DNA of 64,000 nucleotides from Callaeas wilsoni. Lineage: Eukaryota > Chordata > Aves > Passeriformes > Callaeidae. This document shows positions 35,796 through 49,989 of this stretch, piece by piece. A program made the translations under genes and the position numbers. The DNA lies in the NCBI GenBank assembly GCA_013398955.1, contig VWPU01008387.1, positions 1-64,000 on the forward strand, given 5' to 3'. The notes under the pieces are model-generated. The model was not told the origin of the DNA. It worked only from the letters and a program-made list of their open reading frames with translations, and searched no databases. Numbering within the stretch: the first letter of the stretch is position 1; each line of letters opens with the position of its first letter.

Positions 35796-36252
35796 ATACT
35801 GACGCCTTGTAGAGGCTGACCGGGAACAGAGGCTGGACAGAGGGAAAGGATAAAAGGCAGGGATTTATTGAAAGGCCTGCATAGGGCACACCTTGGGCAG
35901 TGCAGGATTCTCGCAGAGACTGCACCCAGGATGGACACAGTCACACGTTTTTCGGACAGATATAAGTTTTGTTCATTTGCATATCAGAGGTTAATTGTCC
36001 AATTACAGCTTCAGGCAGTGCAGTCCCATTCTCTCAGTTTGCTCCCCCCCAACTCACTTTTGTTTACATTTCTCGAGGCCTGAAACAGTGAGGTGTCCTT
36101 GATTCTCAGGCCTAGAGAGGAATTGTTGTGTCTGACCCAAATGGGAAAAGCAGTAGCTAACACTCTATATGGAGCTCAGAGTTATACACTAAAGACTTGC
36201 AGGATTACAAATATATGAAAATATAAAAGCTAAAATCCTAAGGCATCAATAC
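35796..36252 (-). mobile_element. solo endogenous-retrovirus LTR with 4-bp target duplication
   Basis: The 449-bp LTR spans 35800-36248 and is flanked by ATAC on both sides (35796-35799 and 36249-36252). Its ends are imperfect inverted repeats: TGACGCCTT at 35800 and AAGGCATCA at 36240, 8 of 9 matching, with the canonical TG..CA. On the minus strand it contains an AATAAA signal (complement of 35864-35869) shortly after a T/C-rich region, and a TATA-like ACTTATAT about 95 bases before it (near 35960). There is no internal coding sequence and no second LTR in the window, so the element was lost by recombination between its LTRs. Duplication length of 4 bp is typical of class I (gammaretrovirus-like) elements; ERVL usually gives 5 and ERVK 6. 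It looks like songbird LTRs I remember, but I give no family name. Confidence 0.85.
35864..35869 (-). terminator. LTR polyadenylation signal
   Basis: AATAAA on the minus strand inside the solo LTR, placed where an R region would end. It could still polyadenylate read-through transcripts from the minus strand. Confidence 0.55.
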
Positions 36253-36940
36253 ATACTGCTTTAATGGATGATGTACATTTAGCAAGGCAAAGAAGGGACT
36301 GAGGCGGGTGTCAGGAAACAGTCTGTACACAGATTCCAGGAGTAAAAGCTGTTAGGAATGGTAGAAAAGCAAGGAAGAGCTTCCCCTCCATTTGCAAGGG
36401 AGCTTAAGTGAGAAAAGAGTGTGAGACCAGTCAGAAAGAGAAAGAGTGGAGAGAGAAAAGCTGGGCAGAAGGTTAAGTGAGCAGAGTTTGACTACTGGTC
36501 CAGAGGGACAAATGGCTTTAGAGTTAAGAAATTTTCTCTGTCAGGAAAGAACTCCACATACTAGTGGAAGACAAGGGCCTTGCAAGAACATCCACAAAAA
36601 AAATGAAGCAATGCAAATTTCTTATATGCTAGTGTGTCATCCACTTTCCACTTTGAAACATGCAGCTCTCTTGTCCACAAAACCTCCCTTGAAATCTTTT
36701 GACCTTTGTGCATCTTCCATGGAAGAAAAAGTGCAGACAGAGTAGTTCCTGCCAAAATATTATCCTCTGGTGTTTGCTGTCTTAACCATACAGCATCAGA
36801 AAAGCAAAATCAGCAGCTGCAGGTGTTAAAAGACATATTTTAGGAACAGAATTCTACATTCAGGAGAGGTAATGCCCTTCACTTCCGAAAGGCACCTCAT
36901 TATTAGGCAGGGACTCTCACACAGTACTGCAAACACTTAC
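36253..36940. other. unique non-coding DNA
   Basis: No gene seen. A 99-codon frame (36446-36745, plus) has no recognised domain. Confidence 0.45.
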
Positions 36941-37044
36941 CTTGGCTCCAGTCTCATTCCTCTCCTGTGTACCTTGTAGACTGCCCTGTTCTTTACTGAT
37001 CTCAGACTGAGCACTTCTCCACCACCAAAAGCCAGAGAGGGGCT
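36941..37044 (-). other. candidate 104-nt exon with two open frames
   Basis: Minus strand. An acceptor with a pyrimidine run (AGTTCCTCTTGGTACTGCAG, complement of 37045-37064) and a consensus-like donor AAG|GTAAGTG (complement of 36934-36943) bound 104 bases. Two of the three frames are open throughout. One (two bases then 34 codons, ending on a codon boundary) encodes a hydrophilic segment containing FWWWRSAQSEISKE and ending in ETGAK. The other encodes a Gly/Arg-rich segment. I recognise neither. A real coding exon, a non-coding exon and chance are all possible; open frames over about 35 codons are common. Confidence 0.25.
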
Positions 37045-40000
37045 CTGCAGTACCAAGAGGAACTAATATTTGTCCTTACTTCCAGAAGCAGCATAAGGCA
37101 TATAACCAACTTATTTTGCACAAACTCTGCAAGATTGCCAGCTACATTCTTACTTCTGGAAATTTAAAATGTGCCTTCTTACATAAGGACTGGAGGAGAA
37201 AGCTGGTATTTTGATACCAAGGTGGTCCAGAAATGTGGACCTCCCGAGTCATAGAATTGGCCAGAGAATTAGATTTCAGGGACACGCTGAGATTGAGCCC
37301 ACCAAAGTCCATGAAAATATTTTTTTTAAACCACTGTATTTTGGATCAAATTTTCAATCAAGTGTGCTGATTTGGCCCTGGGGATGCCTGATGTGATTCC
37401 TTATGTACAGACAGGTGTAGAACCTGTTTGTTGTACAAGTTTCCAGGATAAGGAGGAAGCTATTCACAGCTGAAAGCTGCAGTTTACTATCAGCTCTGGG
37501 GATGCTAAAGCTGCAGAGCCAATGGCTCCCCATCCTGCCTATGGTTTGCTTCTGGCTTTATCTTGATTTATATCAACATTTGTGAAGCATTATTAATGTC
37601 ACAAGAGGCAGACCTGTCAACTAGAATAACACTCTTGGAAAATTTGCTCCCACCTACTTTCCCTTTCAGGTTCATCAGATCCGGCATTTGCGTCTGGCAT
37701 TATCCAACCATAGATAAGAAACATGAGAAAAACATATTGTCATTAATTACAGAGGCAAACAAGAATAGCTAAGCACAAGGAGCTTGGGTAAAACCAACAA
37801 TCCTTTATACAAGCCCACTGTATTCATCTGCTAACTCCAATCACAGCTGAAAGCAGATTGCAGTGCTTTTGTATTACATTGGAAAGGCAAAATAAGTACA
37901 GAGTATGGTTTGTATCCCAACATCATTGCCCCTGAAACAGCAGTACTCCCATAGATGGTTTTAGGCATTTTCCTGGGGAGATGCAGGGAGTCCCGCAGGG
38001 GAAGCTTGGCACATGCAGTAATGTTTGCAAGGTCAAGACCCTGTTCTTTTAACATATTCCACCAAGGTTAACGTGCTATTGTGCAAGGTCCAGGACAAGG
38101 CCTGTGAATCACTGGAGTCCTTCTCAAACCCCAGCTGCATAGAAAAGCACATTTAAGGCACAAACCTGTTATAGTGACATATATCTTCTAGAATAAAAAA
38201 TATAATTATTCTTTTTTTGTGGGGAGGTATTGCAAAAGGCTAAAATCCATACATGTACCTCCAAGTAACCCATAAGTACTATATTTGCAAAAAAAACCCT
38301 GGAAGATCTGAATTTACATGGATAATTAGTGATAAAATATGTGGGATATTCTTACAGACAAAGCTGCTTGCTGGAATGTTGATTTAATGGCCACCTTGAG
38401 CTGGGATAAGCCCATTTTCCTGGGGGTGTTTTCATGGCAGAGATGGTACTTTCTATTCTTAGTAGTTGCCTCCCTGTGAGAACTGTAAAAACAAATTTAT
38501 CAATTGATTTTAACTGCATTGCAATTAGATATTGATTTATTGGCACTCAGGGGTAGTTATAAACCTGATATTAAGAAAATGCCCTTCCATGTGACTAAAT
38601 TGAAGCAGGAAAACTGATCTAGAAGTAATCCAGATTGCACAATATTGAAACATATCTCTTCATGTTTAGATCTATAGCAACATGATAGAGGTTCTAGATT
38701 GTTTTTTAATTATTATTATTTTGATAGAGAGAGTCCTTGGCTACAGGATCCTCAAAGAAAAAAAAAATCAGGCAGGGAAAGCAAATGAGTCATAAGGGCA
38801 TGATTTCATCTGGAACAGGTCATGCAAGATTAGTACCCTGGGTTGCCCAAAGCTAAAATTTAACTATCATAACTGTGAGCATCAGGTTTGAAAGGGATGA
38901 ATGTGTGAGAAAGCGCAGGAGGGCGTTTCTTTCATTTTCTCTGCTTTTGGGAAGAGGGATGTGTGAGGAGAATACAAATCCACTGATTCATACCTATCTA
39001 TTAGTCATACCTCTGTTCTGCTGGTTGCTTATTCTGTAGACATTCTCTGTTGTATAAATAAGGTGGACTGCCTCAGGGCTTAATATAGTATGTCTTTATA
39101 CCTTTGTTTTTCTAGTTTTGTTTCTAACCCCTGATCATTCTGCACTTTTCTTCACACACTTTGTAATTCAGCTAAAGAATTTTGTAACATAAAAGTTTGT
39201 GCCATTTACTAGTACTTTCCAACTAAGAATAGGATTTTTAACCAGTGGATGGCCATCCATTACCTAAAGAAAAAATCTGTTTCTTTATCATGTTTTAGAG
39301 CAAAAATATTTTCAATGAATGTAACATTTGAAGAAATACAGAGATATCTTTTAAAAATAATCTATTGTATGGACAGATTTTTATGTCCAAAACTACTATA
39401 CTTCTCAATGTACACATTCTGAATTTATTTTCTTTAGGAAAAAATAAAAAAGAAAGAAAAAAGTAGTATCACACGTTGACTAACATGAAGCAGAATGTTT
39501 TTAAACAACAAATTTTAATTTTTTTTTCCCCTTTGAACAAGCAGTTTAAGGAAAAGTATTGGCTTGGCTGCAGTTTTTGATGTAAAAACACCATTTTGAA
39601 TTAGGCTAAAGATATGCCATGCGAGCTTCAAACAAAAAAATTGGGGAGAGGCATACAGGAAAAAATTAAAAACTTCCTTGCAGGGATTTCTAATCTCTCG
39701 ACATATATTATTTAAAGCTTTGCAAAAGGCTAGTCTGCAGTGCTGAATAATTATTTTGCATGTACTAGTTCAAATATTCCCTCTTCTGTTTGCTTGTGTT
39801 TTCTATTTTGATTTGCTAGTAATTCTTTTTGAGTAAAAAGGAAAATTATATGCACTTTTTTAACCTAAAATGCAGAAGTTGCCATAACATTGGTATTTTT
39901 ACCTATCTGTTTATACCGTATGAATGCAGAAAAAATCTGACAATTTACATAGCCAAACTCACAGTTAAAAACTCATTAGTGATATGTGATTTGACAAGGA

Positions 40001-43000
40001 AGAGGTTTAACAGTGATATGCGATTGCACATGCATTGACTTTCACATTTCAAGTCAAGAGTACAATAACCTCACCTGATGTGGTTTTGAACTTATCAGTT
40101 GTGACTGGTGCAGAAATGCAAAGCTGGTGACTTCACGTCCAGCCGACACTGAGCTTTCCTGCCTCCCCTATACTCCATTCTTTTAACCTTGACAAGAAAA
40201 TAGGGAAACAAGAGAGTTAAAATAATAATTTTCTTCTGGAAAATTATAGCTCTTTTTTTCCTTGTAAAAACGTGGAGGACAGGCATTGCTTTTTTTTTTC
40301 CAAATTATAATGAAACCTCAAAATAGCTCTTGCATAAATACTGCCAACCAGTATTTCTCCAAAGCAAAACACCCAAAATTCAGAAGCTGTTATTCAAGGG
40401 AAGTTTTCCCTAGCTTCACTTGGATATTTGTCTCAATACAAGTCAACAGTCATTATTTAGGATTTAGCTCAGTAAACATTCACCTGATGACCAGGCAGGC
40501 CAGTTTCCTGAGTCAGGTTTATGGAGCACAACAATAACATGCTGATAAATACTATCATCATGTTCTGGTTTCTAGCTAGTTAAAAGGAAAAATGAAAATG
40601 GTGCTAATCTGAAAGTGAGTTCCCTGGCTGGGAGACACACATAAATCCTCTCTCCTATGAATACTGCCCAGTTACAGCCTCCTGGATCTGGGAGCAAGAG
40701 TAACCATCTAAATGTCTGTTGTATTAACACAGATCCTCTCAGTTACTAAGACGAAGTAGATCTGAAACCTACGAGGCTTCCAACATCATCCCTTAGAGAG
40801 GGAGACATCACAAGTTTGGCCAGACCATGACAGCACCAGAAGCACGCGACTCATTGGGTGCTTTTGCAGAGTGGAAGCCAAAATCTTGGATTTAAAGAAA
40901 GCATCCTCCTTCTTCATCTGTTCACTTTTTCATTTGACCCTTTGTCAGGCACCAAGCCGATGTTTCTAGCTCCTCTTTATGAAAAAAACACACATCTCTG
41001 TTGTGTTTGTCTGGCTTCTTTGGTGTGTTTAGTGATTGCTACAGGAATTGCCTATGCATTAATTCATCATGCCTCAGTCTGGATATGTCCATTGCATGAA
41101 AACTTAGTCATCCTTTGCTGCAGTTCCCATTCTAGAGGGAGGAGAGTAAATGGCATTTTTTGTTTAGTTTTTCTGGATTTATTTATATATTTTTTCCAAA
41201 CAAATTCCTCTCCCTTATGGCATGAGCACCTGATCTTTGGGTCTATCTCACAGAACATTTTTTGATATATTGTCTTGGCCAGAGGCATTCAATTCTCTGC
41301 CTGTTTTGCATCCCTATTTTAAAAATAAAAGGTTTGCCTATTCTTTTAATTCTCTTAACATTAATTCAAGTCTGTGTCAAACATGAATCATTGACAGATT
41401 AAAGTAAATGTGCCACAGCGAGATTACCGTGAGCATAAAGCGGTGCTCAGCATGCGCCGCTTCCCTTTGCTGTGGGCTCAGATGAAACCACAGGATTAGA
41501 GAGAGAGGCCTGGCTTGATACAAGATTCAGAACATCTTTTATTTATCCAACGCAAACTAATGGGGAAAAAGATGAAGTCATATTTAATGTTTCTATAACC
41601 CATTTAAATTCTATGTCTTTACTGAAGTTGGAGAAGCTTCATTTAAGATTGGAGGTTACAGAGTAGGATGGCCCAGGGAAGGTTCCTGTAATATTGAAAT
41701 GGAGCTGAAGTACACCAAACCATTCTAGCCTGCAGTATCACCCAGGAAATATTTTAGCCTAATGAAAGTGAGTAGTGATATTTGAAATTCATCTGAGAGA
41801 ATATAAGAATAAAATTTCAATGAAATAAAATTATGAGTAGTGTTAAGTAATATTTGACCAGGCATTAAATAAGGAAATTTTATGTCTGAGTCTTTCAGCA
41901 GAAAAGTTATGAAAAAAATTTTGAACTCCAAAAAGAGAGCAATGATGAAATACCCTACCATAATTTTTTTCAATAAATACCAAAGTTCCCTATTTAGTCT
42001 TTTCAAACAATAAACATTCTTCTTTGTGCAGGTTTTGATTCGGGGTTTTTTGGTTTAGAGGGGGTTTTCATAACTCCTAGGTAAGATTGTTGAAATCAGC
42101 AAAAAGACAATAATAACAAGTTCAGAATTATTTCAATCTGCTGGCATTTCAAAGTAATCAAACTAACCAAAGCTCTGAAACTGGTACTCTAACACACAGA
42201 ACAGCCTCATCTCCTTCTATGTCCCTTTAAACATCTGTACTCAGACTTTTTCCTTCTGAAAAAATCACCTTCATTCAAAGGAATTATTAATATAGCTAGA
42301 TTAAGAAACTTTGTAGACCAGCAGTAATCTTCATTATCAGTTGATCTATTTCATACTTCCAGCAACATGTCAGGTCATTTTGACACTAACTGTAAACTAC
42401 TAGTCCAGGGATAATAGCTATTGAGACACTGAAGCTGGGAGTCAGGATGAAAGGGCTTTTGGTGTCCCACATTTGCAGCTGCAATTCACTCTGTGGTAGC
42501 TTCTTTCCACAGAGAAAATATTATTGGATACATTTAACTTTCCCCTATTCCTAACGCAAAAAAAAGAAATCAGAGAGATATTATAATTCAATTTGGTTCT
42601 AATCCACATACAATGAGGAGGAAAAAGTCCATTATAATTACAACCTATACAAGTTAGTTTTCTTTGCACTCAATTTTCAGGGTATAAAACGATAAAAAAC
42701 AATTCCTATCATCATCAAACCACACAGTGATAAGAAATGTACCAGTAGACAAAGACATTAGACCTGTGACTCTGAAGTCTGTCATTTACATGATTAAGTT
42801 TCCTTGCACTTTCATATGTTAGCAAAATACTTTCCTTTGAAAATAAGCCTAGCCGAACACAAAAGTACACTGAGAGAGAAGATGAAAGTTTGCACGTGGC
42901 AAAACATTCAACAGAAAGGAGACACTGAGTAACTCCATGCTGTGATTTGGCAGGTTGGTGGGAGGAATTTAAAAATATCCCCAGCCTATCTATAGAAAAC

Positions 43001-45199
43001 AAGAGAAAAGTATGATTTGAAGAATTCATGCAATACCTTCCCATTTTGGATTGAATTCTCCCTCGGTGTACTAACTCCTTGGATTCTGTACCACCTACAT
43101 TGCCTACAAAACAGGCTTTAGGCAAGTTTTTGGTTATTATGTGATGCTGTTCCATACTGCAGAGAAGTAGCTAATGAAAAATGACCAGTAAATTTCCAGT
43201 CCTTGTGCTTCACTTCTGTACTTCAAAGGTTTTCTTCACTGACTCCAGTGCAGAGCAAGATGGTGTTCAGAAGGAGTGGCACAAGAAACTGACTGCTCAT
43301 TAGCTGCTTGGGTCATTATGGAGGATTCCCTACGCTGCCGAAAGAGAAACCCACATAGACTAATCCGATTTTATCAGTTGGCTATAGGAAAGAGGAAATT
43401 CAATTCAACAACCAATTTTGAAAAATTACTTTCTTTTGAAAACGTATCTTCCCCTGTTTTATTTGTACTAAGGAATGGAGAATATTTCTAAATTTAAGTT
43501 TATTAGAAAATGTATGAAGAAGGCAGTTATTTTTTACAGCTTCCTAACGTGTATTGGATGATTGTATATTGTAGTACTGATACCATTTAAGACTAAGGGG
43601 ATTGAAAGAACTACTAAGAATATCAAAAGATAAAACATAATCAGTGGCTAAAATAAAGGCCTTTTCCCTCATGCTCTCAGAGACTATTCTAATTTTGTGG
43701 GGGGTTTTCTTTCCATTTTCTCACATGTTTATAATTTCTGACTTCTCTGAATATATATACATTTTCAAAGATATTAAGTCCCAGTGTGAGACTTTTCAAA
43801 ATACAGAGATTTTGTAGAAAGTATCAGTCAGGGAGCAAAGGTCCTATTTTTTCTGATCAAACTCAGTGTCAGATCTCTCACTAACTTCACAAATGATCGA
43901 GCTCCATTTTCTTACTTGTCATCTGAGTGGTAGACCGATCCAAGCAGAAAGGTGTTAGTACCATATGGTTCCCTGGATAATACAGCACATTCACTCTAAA
44001 GTTTATCTTCAGCAACAGGTTTAGACCCAAATTCTTAAACAAATTGCACAGACTGTACTTATCCTACTATTGTGTCCATTTTCTCATTTATTATTCCATT
44101 AGGTTCCTGTAAAACAACTTTTTGTAGGACTTACTTCTCTAAACCAAAATCTGAACCCATTAAACCAAAGTCTTTAGGACTCGGGATTCGGAATTTGTGA
44201 GAATGAATTCTGTTGAAAAAAGAATGAGGTGAGTTACACTTATAGAAGTGGGAAACAAATACACCAAGTCACATTTATGCTTAACCAAAATAGACATATT
44301 TTGGTTTCTGAATGCCAAATTCTGATAGTATTCACTACTGTACTTTATCACCCCTTCCAGCCCATACGAATACAGAATTCATACTCCAAGTCACATAAAA
44401 TGCAAAGTACATGCAAAGGAAAATGAGAGTATTACCATATTCAGTAGTGTTTCTTCCACAATGTTTGATTAAATAGAATTTTCCTTGATAATTTTAATTT
44501 TTTTATTAACGTAATATACTCTGAACTACTCCCTTTGTTACAACACTGATATATCTAGAAACTTTTAGGAAGTGAAACCAACATACTACATAAATCGAAC
44601 AGCGATATTTGCCAACTTTGTTTTACAGCATTTCTCTTCCCTACCTTTGGGAAAAGGCTGGACTTTCATGAGTCAATTACCTTAAGAGAGAACGTGCTTC
44701 CATAAGGCAGCAAAGAAAGGAAAGATGTTCTTTGGATATCATCAATTGATCAAATCAGTAATGTGGTGACCCAGATAGGACTCTACATAAATGTGACACC
44801 TATATTAAGTCTGTCACCTAGTTGGACCAGGGCCGTATTGGCCATGCTGAATACTATCACAGCCAAAGAAATGCAAAAAAGCCAGGAAATTCCATATCAA
44901 TCTAGTCTTATTTTAGAATACTGTGGAAAAAGTAATTTGCACAAAGGAATATTTTTCTAGTCAAATCGCTGCTGCTTGAAAACATGGAAGACACAGAAGG
45001 TCAAAGAAAGGTGACAAAATGTGCATATTGCACAATTCCCTTCTTGCTTAGTCTTAGATAAGATCAAATATTGAATACTACCTCTAAATAGACATTAAAT
45101 ATTGCAGGCAACAACAAATACAGGAGCATTATCATATGGTCCAATAATATTTATCATAATTTTTGCTATTCAAGTAGATTAAGTTCAAATGCATCCAAA
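37045..45199. other. long unique non-coding block
   Basis: Eight kilobases of AT-rich unique DNA with no gene, LINE or LTR that I recognise. The largest frames (40858-41265 plus, 135 codons; 42715-43155 minus, 146 codons) are Cys/Leu- and Ser-rich with no domain and are the lengths expected by chance. GGTCCA/TGGACC form a small hairpin at 37224-37241. A strong plus-strand acceptor ends at 37669 before a 33-codon open stretch, with no donor. A T/G tract lies at about 42040-42072. Confidence 0.5.
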
Positions 45200-45420
45200 C
45201 GCCGCCTTCACCCGAGGTGCACAGAGGAGTCCTGGCTCTGTGCTAACTCATAAGCACGAGGCCTTATGCCTGGATGATTCCTCCACCTACCCTAAGAAAT
45301 TACAGCTGACCTGGGCTTCACTGGGGTTGTGTGGCATGAGCAGGGCCCTGGTCAGCAAAGAGTAACCCACTGCCGAGGAAGAGCACTGCAAGCTTCGCTG
45401 GCAGCAACCTGACACCAACA
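45200..45420. other. GC-rich patch
   Basis: About 220 bp of moderately GC-rich sequence beginning with a CGCCGCC cluster at 45200-45207. No frame of interest. Confidence 0.45.
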
Positions 45421-48400
45421 AGGATAATTTCTTTTGCAGTAAAAAGTTTTGAAGGAAAGTAGAGGATAACAAATTCATAGGAATTAATAATTTAAAACCT
45501 AGGATGCTGTGAATTCTCTTCTTCAGCTGCTGAACATTATAGCTTTCTGTATACTCAGAGCAATTCTTTTTAAATTCAGATTACATATTTCCACTAGGGT
45601 CCAGATTCTGAAGTGCTTATTCAGAAATTGGTTTAGGTAAAAGTCCTACTGAAGCTGCTGGGGATTTGATTTCAATTGAAACGGCATAAATACTGAGTAC
45701 AGACTTCTGGATTTCACCCTCTAGAGTAATAGACTGTGTAAACTAGAAAGAATAATTGGAAGATCTAGTAAGGAACCAGTGGGCTCTTTTAAGTAATTAA
45801 TATTTTTCTTATGAAAACACTAATCATTGTGATGCCTATGAAAGTTATTTTCATGCAAAAATAAAAGAGAACACCTATTTAATTTCTAAATACTTTGAAA
45901 TCTTAACTCTTAATACAACTGTCTTGCTGTTGTACCAATGACTGTCCATTATACAGTCTCACCCTGTTACATTTGTGGATAAGCCAATTTAGTATTCCCA
46001 CACCTCTGTAATTAACATATAAGCACTGATTGCTAAAACTCTCAGCTTCAGATAAATATGCAAACAACTTCACTAATGATGAAACTATGCACAAACCCCA
46101 TTTTGTTTCCCTGAAAAATAATCTCAAAAAAATAACCTGTGGCTGAGACAGGATCTGAACCCAAAAATCACTGATCCCCACAATAAGACACAGAGATGTA
46201 AAACAAAATATCTTAGGTTGCTTACAGACTGACTTACAGTACTAGTAGGTATACATAGATGGTGATCTGTTAGGTATTAGCTCAGCAGAAAAAATCTACG
46301 AGTTTTGACTCTTGAATCCCATTTACTCCTTTGTGGTAAGGCAGAGGAAATCAAAACGCCCTTAACTTCCCCTCAGTGTGCACTCAGCAAAAGAGGAACC
46401 TTCACACGTCCACGAACAGCTGTGGACTGGGACACTGTTGCCTCAGTCATCCTCTCCCCTGGTCACTGGAACAGATTTAGTCTCTCTTCCCAGCTCTGCC
46501 AGAGATTCTTGTGACTCTCTGGGCAAATCACACAGGTCTCACTGCTGCCTGCTGGCAGAACAGAACGTTTCCATGTTTCTCCAGATGTTTCCTTATCCAC
46601 AAAGCACAATAATACTAGGTACCACAGACCAGGGTCATGAGGCTTCACCTACTTAATCTATGTAAAATCTCTTCAAGTTTTCATTAATCCCTTCAAGGGG
46701 CATTACAGAAACACATATTATGGAACCACAGGTTAGCATGAATTAATATTCCTAATAAGGTCTTTCAAAAAATACTAATATGACCTCCTGGTACTCTGAC
46801 ATATTCCATGCTAAGCGTACAAGTGTTAGAAAAATGGCCAAGTTATACAGAATTTATTCACATGGACAGAAGATGCTGTCTTTAGTAAGGTTATTACTAT
46901 GAGCTATTTATCCAAGCTATAAAATATCAATTTGACTCTCTCTACGTATTAGCAAGTTATGTTGTTTACATTAAAAGTAAAGTATAATACAAAGTATTAT
47001 ATTTACATAAAGCACAGCATCTTTGGCAAACTGTTAGGCAGTAGGTGGGAGGATGATTATTCTAGATATATAAAGGGTATGAAACTCAGGGACATATGGT
47101 GGTTGCCCCATGATTCAGTAAAACATAGCAAAGCCAACACTTTATAGAACAAGACCTTGAATATGAAAACTTCTCCTTAATGATAAAAATTCTCATCAAT
47201 AAGTTTTTCTCCATGCAATTTTTTTAATAAATTACCATCTTGTCTCTCTTTCTATAAATATTTAAATGTCTCTGCAAACAGAGAAAATTGAAGTTAAAAG
47301 AGAAGCTTAAGTCCATTGATTTCCACAAAAGAATGCTGACATTCTTTTCAAACTAACTTGAATTTAGCATTTGTTTATCAACTATAGAAATACTGTTGAA
47401 ATTTATAAATTGGTTTTTTGTCAAACCAGTTCAAAGCTTTAAATTTAATCATGAAGTAACATGCTTTACTCCCATACTAGTGACATAAATATTTAGAAAA
47501 ATTCAGATGCTCCTCTGCTTATAGCTTTAGGATTCCCAAAACTAGGTCTTTCCAATGAATAGTTGTACCTTCAAGTGAAATAATTTGCTGAGAGCCACGC
47601 GGTATCAAAGATAACTCCTTTCCTTTTCTTTCCTTCGATCTTCTTAAATCCCTTCTACAGAAAGCCTTGTCCTCAGAGCAGGAGAGGGGAACAGCACGAT
47701 GGAAAAGCTCAACAGTTTTGCCTGGAACCTCAGTTCACCAGTGGCCCATCTCACCACGCCCTCCATTGCAGTATATGCAATCTATGCACTCTCCATTCTG
47801 CTCTGGAGCTACCCAACCCACAGCAGAGAAGCAGCATTCCTCCCACCTCAGAGTGGAATTTTACTCTCACAGAAGCCTGGTGCTGTTCCTTACCTAGGCA
47901 TTTCTGATGGAAGTTGTGTGTGAATTAAACAATCTTGAAATTATCAGCATGTAAAGAAATGTGAGCACGAGGCCAGGGATGGAAATGATCATAGGGCAGC
48001 AGTCACAGTGTCCTCCCTCAGCAGTGGCTCAACTTCTGCAGGGTGGGGGCCTAAAGAGCTTGGAGTGGTCATTCAAAGAGTCGTGAAACTTGTCAAACAG
48101 CATTACATCCTCAGAAAAAAATAACTAAGCAGTCAGTGTGATCTTACAGGGCAAAAACTGTAGCTCCCAGATCGCAGACATAAGAGTGTGCCTCTTTTAT
48201 CCCTGAGATCCAGGAATACAGACAAGAATAGATTTTGAATGGTATCTCATTACACAGTTAAATCTGGGATCAGACATCAACAAGAGGATTGTTTTGTGTA
48301 AATCTTTGAACTAAATTAGTCTTTTTTCCTCATATCCAAATATTATAACACTTTCAAAGGTTTTTTACTCATATATAGCATGACTTGCTAACACGCTACC

Positions 48401-49989
48401 ACATATCATATTTTAAAGATTAAGTCATAGGTATAACGAATGTAAAAAAATTGTTACTTGCTTGCTTTCTGGAAAGGATGAGCTTGAAGAAACCTCCCTG
48501 CTGTAAGTACAATAGCTGGTATCTTTTTCTATGTCTTTCATTGATCCGTGGACATGAGTAAAAGAAAGATATTTTAAAAAGACAATGTGACCAAATATAT
48601 GTTTACTTTTCTTATTTTGTCAATAACTCTAAAATGTAATTTCAATAATTTCCATTAATAAAAAATGCCTATTTTCCAGCAGGAACATGGTTTTACAGTT
48701 TAGATTGCTCAGCTCTAATATCTACATCCTTCTCAGACCTGTATATTCCCTGACAGATATGCTTACCAAAACAATATTGATCTTACCCGTGTGTGCATAT
48801 TTGAGACCAAAACCACTATAATTATCTTTTATTTAGGAATACTTTCTTAGGGAACAGAACTAAGTACAATTTTTCTCAGGTCTTCATAAAGGATTTATGT
48901 GGTAAAACAATAGTCAAAATCATTTCCATCCAATGTGACTCTTTCAGACTTACTCAAAAAATATTGTTTTGCAAGTAACTACTTAGCAAAAAATTCTCCC
49001 TTGTGTTGAGATAACCTCAGCATACAAAGCAGAGAACCATCACAAACACTCTCACAATTGCATCAGCTGTGACCTCATACTTGTGGACTTTGAGGAGCTG
49101 GGTATAGGCTGGAGAGTATCAGAACATTCTCCTGTCCAATCATCCCTTCTCTGCTCCTCCCCAGCTCACTGTGCTCTAGGCTACCACAGAATTTGGTATT
49201 ACATTGTGATAGAAGAGAAAAAAATTATATGGTTATCAAAATCAGTAAATTAAGAAATACTAACAAATTTGATTATTGAGCTAAGTATTTTGAAGTATTA
49301 GTATTTTACAATATGTCAAAATATTGCTCACATAATGTGGAACAAAGGCAGGAATCAAGCATAACAAGCACTTGTTTGGATGTCCTTGTTTAGTTTTCGA
49401 GACCACTCTAGTTCACCTTATCTTGAAAGCATTGTAAATATTTGAAGGAAAGCTGGCATGCAAAAATACAGCACAAAGTTTTCTCATTCTAAAGTAAATG
49501 GTAATTCCCTAAAATCATAAAGAGTTGAAGCATTTCAACTCCAACTCTTTTGGAAGCAATTAGAGTATTTTGATTTAGTTTTACAATAACTCCACAGACC
49601 TTTCCCTTTTCATTAAGCAGCAAAAGACTAACCACAGGCTGGCTAGGTTTGAGCTAAAGCTTCCCAAAATATGGACGCTGTCTCAAAACCAGAGCAGGAA
49701 CCCATTTAATAAGAGATATCTTTCAGGTTTCTTAGCACTAGCCTTTCTCTACACAGCATTCAATTATTCACATCCACGTCTTTACTCATTTTAACTCCAT
49801 GAAAACTTAAGGACCTGACAGTTTGTGACAGCACCCAAGCTTGGCCTCAGGTTTCAACTAGACCTGCCTGGACTTTCCAGCTTTACAGCAGATGATCAAA
49901 AAGTGTCTAAACTCAGAATAGCAAGATGCTTTTAAAATATATTTCCAAATGGAGAAAAGCCAAAGTGGCTGGACTGGACTGAACAGAGA
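45421..49989. other. unique non-coding DNA
   Basis: AT-rich, with a weaker GC-enriched stretch at about 47670-47880. Plus- and minus-strand frames up to 92 codons show no family signal. No RNA gene or repeat recognised. Confidence 0.5.

Noticed and set aside
37225..37330. Possible CR1 tail stub (TCATAGAATTGG)
   Set aside because: Only about a dozen bases resemble the CR1 tail and the following sequence does not match.
37643..37772. Terminal-exon-like stretch after CCTACTTTCCCTTTCAG
   Set aside because: Strong acceptors are frequent in this T-rich DNA; 33 open codons and no other support.
40858..41265. 135-codon plus-strand frame with hydrophobic stretches
   Set aside because: No domain, no splice or promoter context, and one or two frames of this size are expected by chance in 64 kb of such DNA.
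42715..43155. 146-codon minus-strand frame
   Set aside because: No family resemblance; length within chance expectation.
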